Source of the DNA: Massilia sp. Leaf139
GTDB taxonomy: Bacteria; Pseudomonadota; Gammaproteobacteria; Burkholderiales; Burkholderiaceae_D
Length of the DNA: 64,000 bases
Assembly: GCF_001424165.1 (NCBI RefSeq)
Contig: NZ_LMOJ01000001.1
Coordinates: forward strand, 984,943 to 1,048,942
Direction of reading: 5' to 3'
Positions 1-9,670 of this stretch are shown here, piece by piece (the first letter of the stretch is position 1; each line of letters begins with the position of its first letter). The notes under the pieces are model-generated. The model ran no database searches. It was not told where the DNA came from and was given only the letters and a program-made list of their open reading frames with translations. The position numbers and the translations under genes are program-made.

Positions 1-635
1 GCGATGCTGCGATTCCCGCGCTGGCGCCCGACGCACACGTCAAGCGTTCGCTGGGCGCGCTGTTTTCAAACGTCCTGCGCCGCCGCAGCATCGCCCTGTG
101 CGTGGCCTGGGCGCTGATCTCGATCGCCTATTACGGCGTCTTCGTCTACCTGCCGGTCAAGCTCAGCGCGGAAGGCTTCGGCTTCATGCGCGGCCAGGAA
201 TTCCTGATCCTGCTGGCCGTCGTCCAGCTGCCGGGCTTCGCGCTGTCGGCCTATGGCGTCGAGCGCTGGGGCCGCAAGCCGACCCTGATCGGCTTCCTGC
301 TGCTGAGCGCCGTCGGCTGCATGTGCTACAGCCTGGGGACGTCGACGGCGCTGGTGGTCGGCTCGACCCTCCTGATGAGCTTTGCGCTGCTGGGCACCTG
401 GGGGGCGCTGTATGCCTTCACGCCCGAGGTCTATCCGACCGACCTGCGCGCCAGCGGCATGGGCATGGCCGGCGCCGTGGCCCGCTTCGGCGGCCTGTTC
501 GCGCCGACCATCGTGGCGCCGGTGATGGCGACCCGCTTCACGCTCTCGCTGGCGATGCTGGCGGCTTTCCTCGTCGTCGGCGCGCTGGCCATTGCCTGCG
601 TCGACGTCGAGTCGCGCAACCGCGCGCTGGAGTAA
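1..635 (+). CDS. MFS transporter, 3' part only (5' end outside window)
   Basis: The reading frame is open from base 3 to the TAA at 633-635, so the gene starts upstream of the window; about 210 C-terminal residues are present. They form about six hydrophobic segments separated by short charged loops, including an ERWGRKP loop and a PEVYPTDLR segment. Both are typical of the second half of major facilitator superfamily carriers (sugar/aromatic-acid porter branch). It would be an inner-membrane secondary transporter; the substrate cannot be read from this fragment. It lies 96 bp upstream of lldD on the same strand, so uptake of a carboxylic acid is possible, but that is inference from position only. 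Confidence 0.8.
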   Translation, partial: DAAIPALAPDAHVKRSLGALFSNVLRRRSIALCVAWALISIAYYGVFVYLPVKLSAEGFGFMRGQEFLILLAVVQLPGFALSAYGVERWGRKPTLIGFLLLSAVGCMCYSLGTSTALVVGSTLLMSFALLGTWGALYAFTPEVYPTDLRASGMGMAGAVARFGGLFAPTIVAPVMATRFTLSLAMLAAFLVVGALAIACVDVESRNRALE

Positions 636-731
636 GGACGAGGTTAGGGACGGCCCGCGCGGCGGGGATTTTTGTTGCCAGAGGGGCATGCGTTGCCGTA
701 AGCTCAAGCATCACCCGCATCGCTGACCCTC

Positions 732-1865
732 ATGATCATTTCGTCCGCCACCGATTTTCGCGAAGCCGCCCGGCGCAAGCTGCCGCCTTTCCTGTTCCAC
801 TATCTCGACGGCGGCGCCGGCGCCGAGCAGACCCTGCGCAGCAATGTCGACGACCTGCAGGCCGTGCGCCTGCGCCAGCGCGTGCTGCGCGGCTCCGAGC
901 AGCTCGACCTGGGCGTGGACTGGTTCGGCGAGCACTATGCGCTGCCGATGGCGCTGGCGCCGATCGGCCTGGCCGGCATGTATGCGCGGCGCGGCGAAGT
1001 GCAGGCGGTGCGCGCCGCCTGCCGCCAGGGCATCCCGTTCATCCAGTCGACCGTCTCGGTGTGTCCGCTGGCGGAAGTGGCGGCCCAGGCCTCGAAGCCG
1101 ATCTGGTTCCAGCTGTACGTGCTGAAAGACCGCGCCTTCATGCGCGACGTGATGCGGCGCGCCTGGGAGCTCGGTTCGCGCACCCTGGTGTTCACGGTCG
1201 ACATGCCGGTGCCGGGCAACCGCTACCGCGACGCCCACAGCGGCATGAGCGGCGCCAACGGCCCGCTGCGGCGCGTGCTGCAGGCCATGCTGCATCCGCG
1301 CTGGGCCTGGGATGTGGGCGTGCACGGCCGTCCCCACGATCTCGGCAACATCACCGCCTACCGCGGCCACGCCACGGGACTGACCGACTACATCGGCTGG
1401 CTGGGCGCCAACTTCGATCCCGAGATCGCCTGGAAGGATCTGCAGTGGATCCGCGACGAGTGGCAGGGCAAGATGATCATCAAGGGCATCCTCGACCCGG
1501 ACGACGCGCGCGACGCGCTGGCCTTCGGCGCCGACGGCATCGTGGTGTCGAACCACGGCGGGCGCCAGCTCGACGGCACGCTGTCCTCGGCGCGGGTGCT
1601 GCCGGCGATCGCGCAGCAGGTCAAGGGCAAGCTGGCGATCTTCGCCGACGGCGGCGTGCGCACCGGCACCGACGTGTTCCGCATGCTCGCGCTGGGCGCC
1701 GACGGCGTGCTGCTGGGCCGCGCCTTCATCTATGCGCTCGCCCACGGCGGCCAGGCCGGCGTCGAACGCCTGCTGGCCATCATGGAAAAAGACCTGCGTA
1801 CCAACATGGTGCTGACCGGCGTGAAGTCGGTGCGCGAGATCGGGCCGCACCTGCTAGCCGAATAA
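732..1865 (+). CDS. lldD: L-lactate dehydrogenase (FMN-dependent, quinone-linked)
   Basis: The 377-aa protein is collinear with E. coli LldD from the first residues (MIIS start, [23 protein letters not shown]) to the end. It belongs to the FMN alpha-hydroxyacid dehydrogenase family, which oxidises L-lactate to pyruvate at the inner membrane and passes electrons to the quinone pool. The catalytic His lies in the [10 protein letters not shown] motif near residue 275. FMN-binding lysine and arginine stretches (IIKGIL, DGGVR, LLGRAF) are also present. No lactate permease or LldR regulator is next to it; the upstream neighbour is an MFS carrier. The Shine-Dalgarno sequence is weak. The gene converges on tpsA with only 21 bp between stop codons. 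Confidence 0.93.
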   Translation: MIISSATDFREAARRKLPPFLFHYLDGGAGAEQTLRSNVDDLQAVRLRQRVLRGSEQLDLGVDWFGEHYALPMALAPIGLAGMYARRGEVQAVRAACRQGIPFIQSTVSVCPLAEVAAQASKPIWFQLYVLKDRAFMRDVMRRAWELGSRTLVFTVDMPVPGNRYRDAHSGMSGANGPLRRVLQAMLHPRWAWDVGVHGRPHDLGNITAYRGHATGLTDYIGWLGANFDPEIAWKDLQWIRDEWQGKMIIKGILDPDDARDALAFGADGIVVSNHGGRQLDGTLSSARVLPAIAQQVKGKLAIFADGGVRTGTDVFRMLALGADGVLLGRAFIYALAHGGQAGVERLLAIMEKDLRTNMVLTGVKSVREIGPHLLAE

Positions 1866-1886
1866 GGCGGCCGCCCGCGCAGCGCT

Positions 1887-4800
1887 TCAGCGCAGCTCGA
1901 ACAGGTAGTCGCCGCCGCGCTGGTGGCCGGCCGCCGTCACCGATCCGTACTTCGGCGTCTGCGGGAATTCCTTGCGCACGCCGGCCTGCACGTCGTCGAA
2001 GACCGTGCTGCCCGGCTTCCAGTTGGCCACCCCGCCCACCACCTGCATCAGGTTCCAGGCGAAGATCGAGTGGTTGCCCTTGCCCTCGTCGGCCACCGGT
2101 TCGTCGCCGCCCGAGGACAGCACGACCACCGAACGCTTGGCCAGCACATCGTCGGCGCTGACGTTGCGCCCGACCGCTTCCATGCCCTCGCGCGCAAAGG
2201 CGCCCGAATAGCAGCTGTCGGAAATGAGGGCCAGCTGCTTCGAGCGCACGTTCGAGAGCAGCTGCGCGATGTCGCTGTTCGAGATCCACTGGCGTGGATC
2301 GCTGGCCGAGGCATCGCTGGGCAGCCAGTAGCCGGCGCCGTCCTTCTCCAGCGAATAGCCATGGCCAGCGTAGTAGACGACGACGCTGTCCGAGCCGTCG
2401 ATTTCCGTCGACAGCGCGTTCAGGCTGCGCACGATTTCCGCCTTGTCCGGGTTGCGCAGGATCCGCACCTCGTAGCCGAGCTTTTCGGCGAACAGGCGCC
2501 CAATGGCGTCCACGTCGGGGATCGCATTCTCCAGCTGCGGAATGGTCTTGTCGGCATACTCGTTGATCCCGACCAGGAGCGCGATCTTGCGTTCGATCTG
2601 CGGCAGGGTCGCCGTTTTCGCGAGCACCTTCCTGGCCGGCGCGGGCGCCCCTTTTTTCGCAGCGTGCATCAGGTCGAGCTGGGCGGCCGTGATGCGGCAG
2701 GCGCCCGAGCTGGCCTCGACGACGGTCGTGCAGGGGCGCAGGTCGGCCAGGCTCGGATCGAGTTCGAGCTTGTGCACCGCGTTGGCGAACAGCTTTTTCT
2801 TGAAGTCACGCCGCTCGTCGAGCATGCGCCGCAGCTCGTCCTGGCCCATCGCGCCGATGCGCACCGCCTTGAAACCGCGGGTGGCCGCCGGGCTCGAGGC
2901 GTCGAGGAGACCGCTCGCCTCGCCGGCGGTGTCGGGCAGGATCTGCGCGGACTGGACGGCCGACTCGATCGCCGTGTTGCCGCTCGCGTTCGCGGTCTGC
3001 ACGGCGGCGGTCGGGAAGACGGTCTGGCGCACCACCAGCGCGGCGGCGTTTTCGGGTGCCTGGACGAACAGGTAGTTCGCCGCGAGCAGGCCGCCGCCCT
3101 CGATGGCATAGCTGCCCGGCGCCGCCTGCGGCGCCGCGCCGCTCGTCCACAGCAGATTGCCGCTGGTGGCGGTGGCCAGGCTGTCGCCGCCCTTGAAGCC
3201 GGTCACGGTGCCGTCCAGGGGCGCGCCCGCCTGGCCCGCCTCGCGCACGGCAGGCGTGGCGCGGTAGGTGAGGGTGGCCGGGGTAATGGTGCCGATATCG
3301 GCGCCCGCCGTGACCTCCACCGGATTCGAGGCCGTACTGGCCAGGCGTACGCCGCCGACGCTGTAGTTGGGCGCGTCGGCGCCGGCGACGGTGAAGCCGC
3401 TGACGCTGACGCGCTTTTGCTGGCCGACGTTGGCGGAGTCGTAGCTGCCGACGGCGGGGCCGGCAACGGTGAGGGCGTCGTTCGCGATCGCGCCGTTCAG
3501 GATGTACTGGACGCCGGCCAGGCTGGCGCCGGTGGTCGCGTCATACTCCTTGCTGACCTGGCCGGCAATGCCGATTTCCAGCGGCCGCGGGGTGATCGAG
3601 GCGCGCGTCGTGAGCGGCCCGGTCAGCACGTAGTTGGGGGCGTCGGCGCCGGTCATGATACTGGTCGTGAAGGTAATCAGCTTGTCCGCGCCGACGTTCT
3701 TGTCCTCGAATAGGATTTCGCTGGTGCCGATCGTGACGAAATCGCCGGGCAGCACGCTCGGGAATGCGCCGAACGAAATCCAGGCGCGGCGCGTGCCGTC
3801 GTAGACCTTGTCGGCGCCGGTGATGTTGGCCGTGGTCGGGCGCGGCGTGATGTCGGCAATGGTCGTGGCCGATGCCGACAAGGTATAGTTGGCCGCATCC
3901 GCCCCGGTCAGCACACCGCCGCTGACCGTCACCGTCTTGCCGGTGCCGGCATTCTTCGTATCGAACAGGCCGCTCAAGCCGGTGACGCTGATGTCGTCTC
4001 CGGCGAGCAGGCCGGGGAGATTGTAGGACACGGTGGCCGCGCGGGTACCGTCGTAGACTTTGTTGGCCGCGCTGATGTCGAAGCCGACCGGCCTCGGCGT
4101 GATGTCGGCCGTGGTCGTGGTTGGCCCAGTCAGGGAGTAATTGCCGGCGTCGGCGCCGGCCAGCGCGGCGCCCGTCACCGTCACCGTTTTGCCGGTGCCG
4201 ACGGTTTTCGTGTCGAACAGGCCGGTAAAGACGGCGAAGGAAACGTCGTCGCCGGCCAGCAGGCCCGAGACGACACCGGAGATCGGCGCAGTGCGGGTGG
4301 CGTCGTATACCTTGTTGGCTGCGGAGAGCGTGTAGTTGACTTCCAGTGGCGTGATATCGGCAGTCGTCGTCGTCGGGCCCGTCAAGGTGTAGTTGCCGGC
4401 GTCCGTCCCGGTCAGCGCGGCGCCGGTGACCGTGACCGTCTTGCGCGTGCCCACATCCTTCGTGTCGAACAGGCCGTTCAGCCCGGTCAAGGCGACATTA
4501 TCGCCAGCGAGCAGGCCAGGGACACTGCCTCTCACTTGGGCCGTACGGTTGCCATCATAGTCTTTGTCAGAAGCGGCAATGGCGTAGCCGACCTCCCTGC
4601 GCGTAATTTCTCCAAGGTAGACCTGGTCGACGCCGTACACGGGTATGCCGTTGCGCGAGACCTCGAAGAAGTCGGCCCTGTTGCCGTTGATCGTGTAGGA
4701 GATGGACTTCGCCTGCCCTACGTTCCGGTTGTCGAAAGTGCCCCGAACAGGCACGCCGTTACTGCTCGGCGTAAGCACGAGGTCATTGGGCCAGCTATTG

Positions 4801-7019
4801 ACAAGCGCGTCGGTGAAGGTGGCGGTCGTCGTGCCGTCGTAAAAGCGCGTGGCGTTGAGCGTAATGCGCATCTCAAGCCCATTCCCTAACACCACGCCGT
4901 TGTCGATGTTGTTCTCCATGAAACCGGAGTCTCCGCCGACCTGGATGAAGTCGTAGCTGATTCCTCCGAACGTCGTCTGCGCTAATTGATCGAAGCCGCC
5001 GTCGAGTTCGATCAGCCAGCGGCCGGGGCCGGGTTGCAGCTGGCTGCCGTTGTTTGAGAACGTGCCTGTCTTTATCACGATCGCATCTTCTGAGTTCGAC
5101 GAGGACAGGGTTGCGTTATCGAGTTCAATAGTGTCAGCGTGAAGGTCGATAACGCCTTGTTCGGAGTTCAGGCTGGCACCCTGAATCGAAATCCTCCTCG
5201 TCGGCAATTGCTGGAAGAAGTTGTCGCCGGGGTCTTGAATAAGCACTCGGCCTCCATTGAGCCGGATGTCGCCGCCCGCCGAGAGAATTTCGCTCCCGGG
5301 TTCGAGCGTAATCCCGCCGCCGTCCACGCCGTCCAGGTCGGCGACCAGGGTCACCCCCATTGGCCCGCCAATGCTCGCGATCTGCACGTCTTCACGCAGG
5401 ATGATGTCATTGTGGGCGCGTAAGGTCAGCGAACCGGGCTCGTCAGCGTCCCCGGGAGAGATATCGGCTTCGACTGAAATATTGCCCTGTCGGAACCCGC
5501 CGTCCTGGTCGGGAAAAGTGCCGCCCCCAGTGCTGATGATGACATTCGTGCCCGCGCTCAGCTTCGCTGAGATTTCGGGCGCCCCAATGGTCGTGAAATC
5601 CGTCGACGACGTAAAAGTAGCCGAGTCGCTCAACACGGTGGCGGTGGTATCGGTAATGGCGATGTCGCCCGGATCGAGCAGCCAGGTTCCTTGCTTGCCC
5701 TGCGGGGCGCTGACGTCGAGCGTTTTCGGATGCGCCTCCAGGTACAGCCCCGAGGTCTCGACGAAGCCGCCGTCGCCGCCTGCGGCCCCGCCCTTGGCCT
5801 CGATGCCGCCGTAGACCCGGGTCGCCGCATTCGCCCAGACCACGACCTTGCCGCCGTCGCCGGCCCCGGTGGCATTGGCCTTGATCGTCGCGCCGGGCCC
5901 GACGAACGCCGCCTGCGCGTTCGGCACGGCCGGGTTGGCGCCCTGCAGGTCGCCGCCGATCAGCACTTCGCCCCCGCCGCTTGCGCCCGAGGCATCGACC
6001 GCAGCCTCCCCGACCAGTCCGATCCGCTCGGCCAGCAGTTGCAGCCGCCCGCCGAGCCCGCCGGCGCTGGTGGCCGTCACGCTGCCGTCGACGAGCGCGG
6101 TACCGCCCGCCGATTCGATTCTGACGTCACCGCCGCGGCTGCCGCCGGCTGCGTCGGCACCGACCTGGCTGGCGGCGGACAGATTAACGTCGCCCTGGGC
6201 CCGGATCAGGATGCGCCCGGCCGGATCGGTACCGATACTGTCGGCGCGCACGATGCCCTGCTGGTTGACGATGCCGCCATGGACGTCGATGCTGCCGCCG
6301 CGCGGGGCCAGCAGACTTCCGACGTTGAGCGCTTCGTTGGCGGGCGCGCTGACGCGCACCCCAACCCGCGGCATGCCCGAATCGACCAGCTCGATGCTGT
6401 CGCCGGCGGCCAGCACGATCTGGCCGCCGGGGCTCTGGACGAGGCCCTTGTTGCGCACCGTGCCGCCCAGCAGCCAGGCATGGCCGCCGAAGCTGGTGCG
6501 GATCTCGCCGCCATTGAGCACCGATGCGGTGGGCAGCCCCGTCGCTTCGAAACGGTGGCGCCCGGCCAGGAAGTCCTCGTTCGACAGCGCGAGGGTGGAA
6601 GCGACCAGGCTGGCGACGTCGACCCGCGCGTTCTCGCCGAAGAGCACGCCGTTCGGATTGAGCAGCCACACCGCGCCGTTCGAGGACAGCCTGCCGAGGA
6701 TGCTGGACGGGTCATTGCCGACCACGCGGTTGAGCACCTTGCTGGCCGCGCCGGCCTGTTCGAAGTGCACGCCGTTGTTCGCGCCGATGGAAAAACTCTC
6801 CCAGTTCAGGACGGCGTTGGGCGTGTTCCTGACCGTCATCTGGCCCTCGCGGGTGGCGATGTCGGCGGCGCCGTTGACGACCGTCGCTCCCGTCGGCAAC
6901 TGCGCCCATGCGGGTGCTGCGGTACCGAAGGCCGCCGCGACGGCCGCCGCGACCGCATGCCGGCGGAAGCTGGCGCAACGCACGGAGTGGACTGCGCGTA
7001 ATCCGGAAGAGGGTTTCAT
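1887..7019 (-). CDS. Two-partner secretion exoprotein (TpsA) with YDG/MBG repeats and C-terminal caspase domain
   Basis: The protein has 1710 aa. Residues 1-40 are a long signal peptide ending in an AWA-type cleavage site. Residues about 40-290 are the filamentous-haemagglutinin TPS domain (NPNGVLFGENARVDV, then beta-helix repeats), which directs export through a TpsB pore. Residues about 710-1330 hold roughly six YDG/MBG-type repeats of about 80 aa (YDGT/YDAT, DTKxVGTxKTVTV, GADAxNY). Residues 1478-1710 form a caspase/C14 peptidase domain with LLVGINEY, the catalytic His in YYAGHGY (H1553) and the catalytic Cys in SDSCYSG (C1603). The dyad looks intact. The gene lies 61 bp downstream of tpsB, so they are probably co-transcribed. 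Inferred role: a secreted or surface-attached exoprotein carrying a cysteine protease at its tip. The TPS and caspase calls are family knowledge; their function together is unknown. Confidence 0.9.
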   Translation of the reverse strand: MKPSSGLRAVHSVRCASFRRHAVAAAVAAAFGTAAPAWAQLPTGATVVNGAADIATREGQMTVRNTPNAVLNWESFSIGANNGVHFEQAGAASKVLNRVVGNDPSSILGRLSSNGAVWLLNPNGVLFGENARVDVASLVASTLALSNEDFLAGRHRFEATGLPTASVLNGGEIRTSFGGHAWLLGGTVRNKGLVQSPGGQIVLAAGDSIELVDSGMPRVGVRVSAPANEALNVGSLLAPRGGSIDVHGGIVNQQGIVRADSIGTDPAGRILIRAQGDVNLSAASQVGADAAGGSRGGDVRIESAGGTALVDGSVTATSAGGLGGRLQLLAERIGLVGEAAVDASGASGGGEVLIGGDLQGANPAVPNAQAAFVGPGATIKANATGAGDGGKVVVWANAATRVYGGIEAKGGAAGGDGGFVETSGLYLEAHPKTLDVSAPQGKQGTWLLDPGDIAITDTTATVLSDSATFTSSTDFTTIGAPEISAKLSAGTNVIISTGGGTFPDQDGGFRQGNISVEADISPGDADEPGSLTLRAHNDIILREDVQIASIGGPMGVTLVADLDGVDGGGITLEPGSEILSAGGDIRLNGGRVLIQDPGDNFFQQLPTRRISIQGASLNSEQGVIDLHADTIELDNATLSSSNSEDAIVIKTGTFSNNGSQLQPGPGRWLIELDGGFDQLAQTTFGGISYDFIQVGGDSGFMENNIDNGVVLGNGLEMRITLNATRFYDGTTTATFTDALVNSWPNDLVLTPSSNGVPVRGTFDNRNVGQAKSISYTINGNRADFFEVSRNGIPVYGVDQVYLGEITRREVGYAIAASDKDYDGNRTAQVRGSVPGLLAGDNVALTGLNGLFDTKDVGTRKTVTVTGAALTGTDAGNYTLTGPTTTTADITPLEVNYTLSAANKVYDATRTAPISGVVSGLLAGDDVSFAVFTGLFDTKTVGTGKTVTVTGAALAGADAGNYSLTGPTTTTADITPRPVGFDISAANKVYDGTRAATVSYNLPGLLAGDDISVTGLSGLFDTKNAGTGKTVTVSGGVLTGADAANYTLSASATTIADITPRPTTANITGADKVYDGTRRAWISFGAFPSVLPGDFVTIGTSEILFEDKNVGADKLITFTTSIMTGADAPNYVLTGPLTTRASITPRPLEIGIAGQVSKEYDATTGASLAGVQYILNGAIANDALTVAGPAVGSYDSANVGQQKRVSVSGFTVAGADAPNYSVGGVRLASTASNPVEVTAGADIGTITPATLTYRATPAVREAGQAGAPLDGTVTGFKGGDSLATATSGNLLWTSGAAPQAAPGSYAIEGGGLLAANYLFVQAPENAAALVVRQTVFPTAAVQTANASGNTAIESAVQSAQILPDTAGEASGLLDASSPAATRGFKAVRIGAMGQDELRRMLDERRDFKKKLFANAVHKLELDPSLADLRPCTTVVEASSGACRITAAQLDLMHAAKKGAPAPARKVLAKTATLPQIERKIALLVGINEYADKTIPQLENAIPDVDAIGRLFAEKLGYEVRILRNPDKAEIVRSLNALSTEIDGSDSVVVYYAGHGYSLEKDGAGYWLPSDASASDPRQWISNSDIAQLLSNVRSKQLALISDSCYSGAFAREGMEAVGRNVSADDVLAKRSVVVLSSGGDEPVADEGKGNHSIFAWNLMQVVGGVANWKPGSTVFDDVQAGVRKEFPQTPKYGSVTAAGHQRGGDYLFELR
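3300..4875 (-). repeat. Tandem YDG/MBG coding repeats inside tpsA
   Basis: Six units of roughly 240-280 bp repeat in frame. Each begins near a YDG/YDAT codon cluster (around 3540, 3808, 4051, 4297, 4552 and 4836) and ends in GADAxNYxLxGP. The three central units (about 3810-4560) are the most alike in DNA, which suggests recent duplication or homogenisation. Repeat-number variation here would change stalk length. Confidence 0.75.
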
Positions 7020-7080
7020 GATGGGGCCTGTCGGTTCGGTGGCGTGGTTCGATGAAGGAGGGCGCCGCGAGCAGCGCCTT

Positions 7081-8724
7081 TCAGAAAACGAGGTTGATGG
7101 CGACGTGGCCGCGCACGTCGCGCGCGGACGTGGACGTGCCGCGCGAGAGGGCGCGTCCGATGTCGACGCTGGCGCTGGCGTTGCGCCGGAAGGCGACGCG
7201 GGTGCCGATGCCGGCGCCGCTCAGGTCGCAGGAACGGGTGGCGAGGTCGCGGCAGGGCGCGTCGCCGTGGTTGCGTACGCGGCCATGGTCGAGGAAGACG
7301 AAAGGCCGCAGGCGCAGGCCCTCGGCCAGGCCGGGCATGGGCGCCGAGGCTTCCAGACGCACCAGGTAGCCGGTGTCGCCGCTGACTTCCCGATCCAGGT
7401 AGCCGCGCACGCTGGCCGCGCCGCCCAGCCCGAACTTCTCGGCCGCGATCAACTGGTGCGGGCTGTATTGCAGTTCCACGCGCGCCGCGATGGAAAACAC
7501 GCCGACGCTGCGGTCGACGAAGCCGGTCAGGCGCGCGATCGCGTAATGGCGCCGCGCCCCGCGCCGCGCCGCTTCGAACGCGGCTCCGTCGCTGCCGCCG
7601 GCGTTCACCGACAGGGCCGCATGAACGCCGTAGTCGATGAGCTTGCCGTCGCGCTGGCCGCCATAGGCGATGCTCAGCGGGACGGTGCGCAGATCGACGG
7701 CGGCGGCGCCGCAGCCGGCCGCGCCGAAGTCGCCGACCGAGCACTCGTCGTCGTAGTCGCGCCAGTCCAGCCCGACCGTCACGTGATGGTCGTATTCGCC
7801 GATCCGGTCGAGATGGCGGTTCATGCGCAGCCCGGCAACCGTTCCCTTGCCGGTGAAGGAGAGCGGGCCGGCGGTCGTCAGGGTGGTGCCGATGCTGACC
7901 GTGGAGTGGGCCACGAAGGCGTCGATCGAAGCGGCCTGCGCATACAGCGGCAGCCGGTAGCCGGCGCTGAAGATGCGTACGCGGTCGGGGTTCTCCGGCG
8001 AGGTCTGGAATTGCAGGGTGCCGACGTGGTCGCGGCCGAACAGGTTGGCGTTCTGGACGCCGACGCTGATGCGGTGCCGGCCCGAACTCCGGGTGCCGGT
8101 ATTGGCGTAGCCGAGCAGGTACTGCAGCGGGTTGCTGTCGGCGACGCCCACCTCGGCGTCGATCTCGCCGGGGCGCGCGCCCGCCGCCAGCGTCACCTGC
8201 ACCTGCTTGGCGGGATTGTCGTTGCTGAGCTGGATCTCGCGGTCGACCGCGCGCACCAGCGGCGTCGTCCCTTCGCGCAGGCTGGGGAGCCCGGCGCGCA
8301 CGTTGGCCGTGTCGAAGTGGGCGTTGCCGCTGACCCGCACCGCGGCCAGCTTGCCCTCGACCACGCGCACCACGACGATGCCGTCGGTGCTCTCCTGGGC
8401 CGGCACATAGGCGACGACGCCGCCGTAGCCGGCGTCGCGGTAGGCGTTCTGGATGCGCAGCGCCAGCGCTTCCAGCTCCGCCATGCCGGGCCGGGTGCCG
8501 GCCAGGCCCGCCGTCAGCGCCGCCAGCCGAGGCTCGGGCAGCAGGGTGTTGCCCTCGACGCGAACGCCGGAAATGGGCGCCGCGCCCTGCTGGCCTGCGG
8601 CGAACCCAGGGACGGCAAAGCACAGGGCGCCTGCCTGCAAGAGCACGCGCAAGATCGGCGAAAGACACGGCGAAGGACGCGGCGAAAAACGCGGCAAACC
8701 TGGAACGCGGGCAGACCTGGCCAT
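7081..8724 (-). CDS. TpsB outer-membrane transporter (ShlB/FhaC/HecB family)
   Basis: This is a 547-aa Omp85-superfamily pore that secretes the adjacent TpsA. The Arg-rich N-terminus leads into a hydrophobic signal segment (about residues 24-43). A POTRA domain follows (ISGVRVEGNTLLP to VVEGKL, about 50-125), then a linker and a 16-stranded barrel region. The diagnostic VRGY motif sits in GGAASVRGYLDRE, and the chain ends in a terminal phenylalanine as outer-membrane barrels do. The start is supported by AGGAG eight bases upstream. It precedes tpsA by 61 bp, the usual tpsB-tpsA order. The length is normal for the family. Confidence 0.93.
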   Translation of the reverse strand: MARSARVPGLPRFSPRPSPCLSPILRVLLQAGALCFAVPGFAAGQQGAAPISGVRVEGNTLLPEPRLAALTAGLAGTRPGMAELEALALRIQNAYRDAGYGGVVAYVPAQESTDGIVVVRVVEGKLAAVRVSGNAHFDTANVRAGLPSLREGTTPLVRAVDREIQLSNDNPAKQVQVTLAAGARPGEIDAEVGVADSNPLQYLLGYANTGTRSSGRHRISVGVQNANLFGRDHVGTLQFQTSPENPDRVRIFSAGYRLPLYAQAASIDAFVAHSTVSIGTTLTTAGPLSFTGKGTVAGLRMNRHLDRIGEYDHHVTVGLDWRDYDDECSVGDFGAAGCGAAAVDLRTVPLSIAYGGQRDGKLIDYGVHAALSVNAGGSDGAAFEAARRGARRHYAIARLTGFVDRSVGVFSIAARVELQYSPHQLIAAEKFGLGGAASVRGYLDREVSGDTGYLVRLEASAPMPGLAEGLRLRPFVFLDHGRVRNHGDAPCRDLATRSCDLSGAGIGTRVAFRRNASASVDIGRALSRGTSTSARDVRGHVAINLVF

Positions 8725-9080
8725 CGGTATTCTCCTGTAGGACGGCAGCAGGGATGCTTGCCGTCCCTCGACTTGCAGGGGCGGTCGTGGTTCCGCTTGC
8801 GCGACCGGTGATCTCGACGGCCGGCAACAACGCGGCCGATAACTAGATAAATAGTTTTTAAGATAGTGCGCTAAATTTAATTGTTGGTAAATTGATTTTG
8901 AACGTGTGGTGAAGGCGCAACCGGTCGAGCCGGTGCCGGCCCGCCGGCAGACGGCAACGCAAAGTCATTGAACATTGGGTCGGGGTCGGCTACGATTCCT
9001 GACAAGTCCGCTCCAAGCGGCCGCCGGCCGCTGCGGCGCATCGATTTTCCCTGGAACCATTAATGACCGAGGAGTTCGAC
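8725..9080. promoter_or_regulatory. Divergent intergenic region between tpsB and the OmpA-like gene
   Basis: These 356 bp carry no convincing gene. Bases about 8838-8902 are strikingly AT-rich against the GC-rich background and lie 110-180 bp upstream of the tpsB start, so they are the likely tpsBA promoter zone. I could not pick one -35/-10 pair with confidence. The OmpA-like gene on the other strand has a clear ribosome-binding site (CGAGGAG) immediately before its ATG at 9081. Confidence 0.45.
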
Positions 9081-9635
9081 ATGAATGCACGTTCGCTGCT
9101 GGCCGCCCTGGCTTCGTTGGCCGTTGCCTTGCCCGCGCTGGCCCAGGAAGGCCCGGTGCTCAAGGAAGGGCATGTCGACGTCGGCACCCTGGTCGATGCC
9201 CTGGCGCCAGCGGAACCCAAGCCGCCCGTCCGTACCCGCAGCATCCGCATGGTGCGCGACGACGTTGGCACCGCGCCGGTATCGTCGAAGCCGGCCAAGG
9301 TCTCGCTGACGATCACCTTCGACACCAACTCCGCCAACCTGACCCCGCGTGCGCGCCAGTCGCTCGACGTCGTCGGGCAGGCGCTGGCGTCCGAGAAGCT
9401 GGCGGCCGCGCGCTTCGCCATCGAGGGCCATGCCGATCCGCGCGGAGTGTCCGCCGCCAACCTGAAGCTGTCTCAGTTGCGGGCCGAATCGGTGCGCGAC
9501 TACCTGGTCGACACCGCGCGCATCGACCGCGCGCGGCTGGACGCGGTCGGCAAGGGCGACAGCGAACCGATCGATCGGCAGAATCCGGACGCGCCCGAGA
9601 ACCGCCGCGTCACCATCGTCAACCTGTCGCGCTGA
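9081..9635 (+). CDS. OmpA-like peptidoglycan-binding periplasmic protein
   Basis: The protein has 184 aa from ATG 9081, chosen over the in-frame ATG at 9063 because CGAGGAG sits six bases before it and the signal peptide (LLAALASLAVALPALAQ) then starts properly. The C-terminal 110 residues are an OmpA/MotB domain: ITFDTNSANLTP, IEGHADPRG, LSQLRAESVRDYL and the terminal ENRRV. This fold binds diaminopimelate in peptidoglycan. There is no lipobox and no beta-barrel, so it is probably a soluble periplasmic or loosely wall-bound protein. It sits between the TPS pair and the kinase next to the T6SS and converges on the kinase with 35 bp between them. A link to either system is only positional. Confidence 0.85.
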   Translation: MNARSLLAALASLAVALPALAQEGPVLKEGHVDVGTLVDALAPAEPKPPVRTRSIRMVRDDVGTAPVSSKPAKVSLTITFDTNSANLTPRARQSLDVVGQALASEKLAAARFAIEGHADPRGVSAANLKLSQLRAESVRDYLVDTARIDRARLDAVGKGDSEPIDRQNPDAPENRRVTIVNLSR

Positions 9636-9670
9636 TCGTTTGCCAAGGCGTACCTGGCTGGCGGCTTGGG

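Noticed and set aside
1923..3713. 596-codon plus-strand frame opposite the tpsA C-terminus
   Set aside because: It is antisense to the caspase and repeat region, low complexity, with no recognisable features.
3300..4875. Regular repeats that could suggest a CRISPR array
   Set aside because: Units are about 245 bp, in frame and protein-coding (YDG/MBG); there are no short repeats with unique spacers.
9636..9670. Possible terminator between the OmpA-like gene and the kinase
   Set aside because: Only a short CCAAG/CTTGG pairing with a long loop; not convincing.
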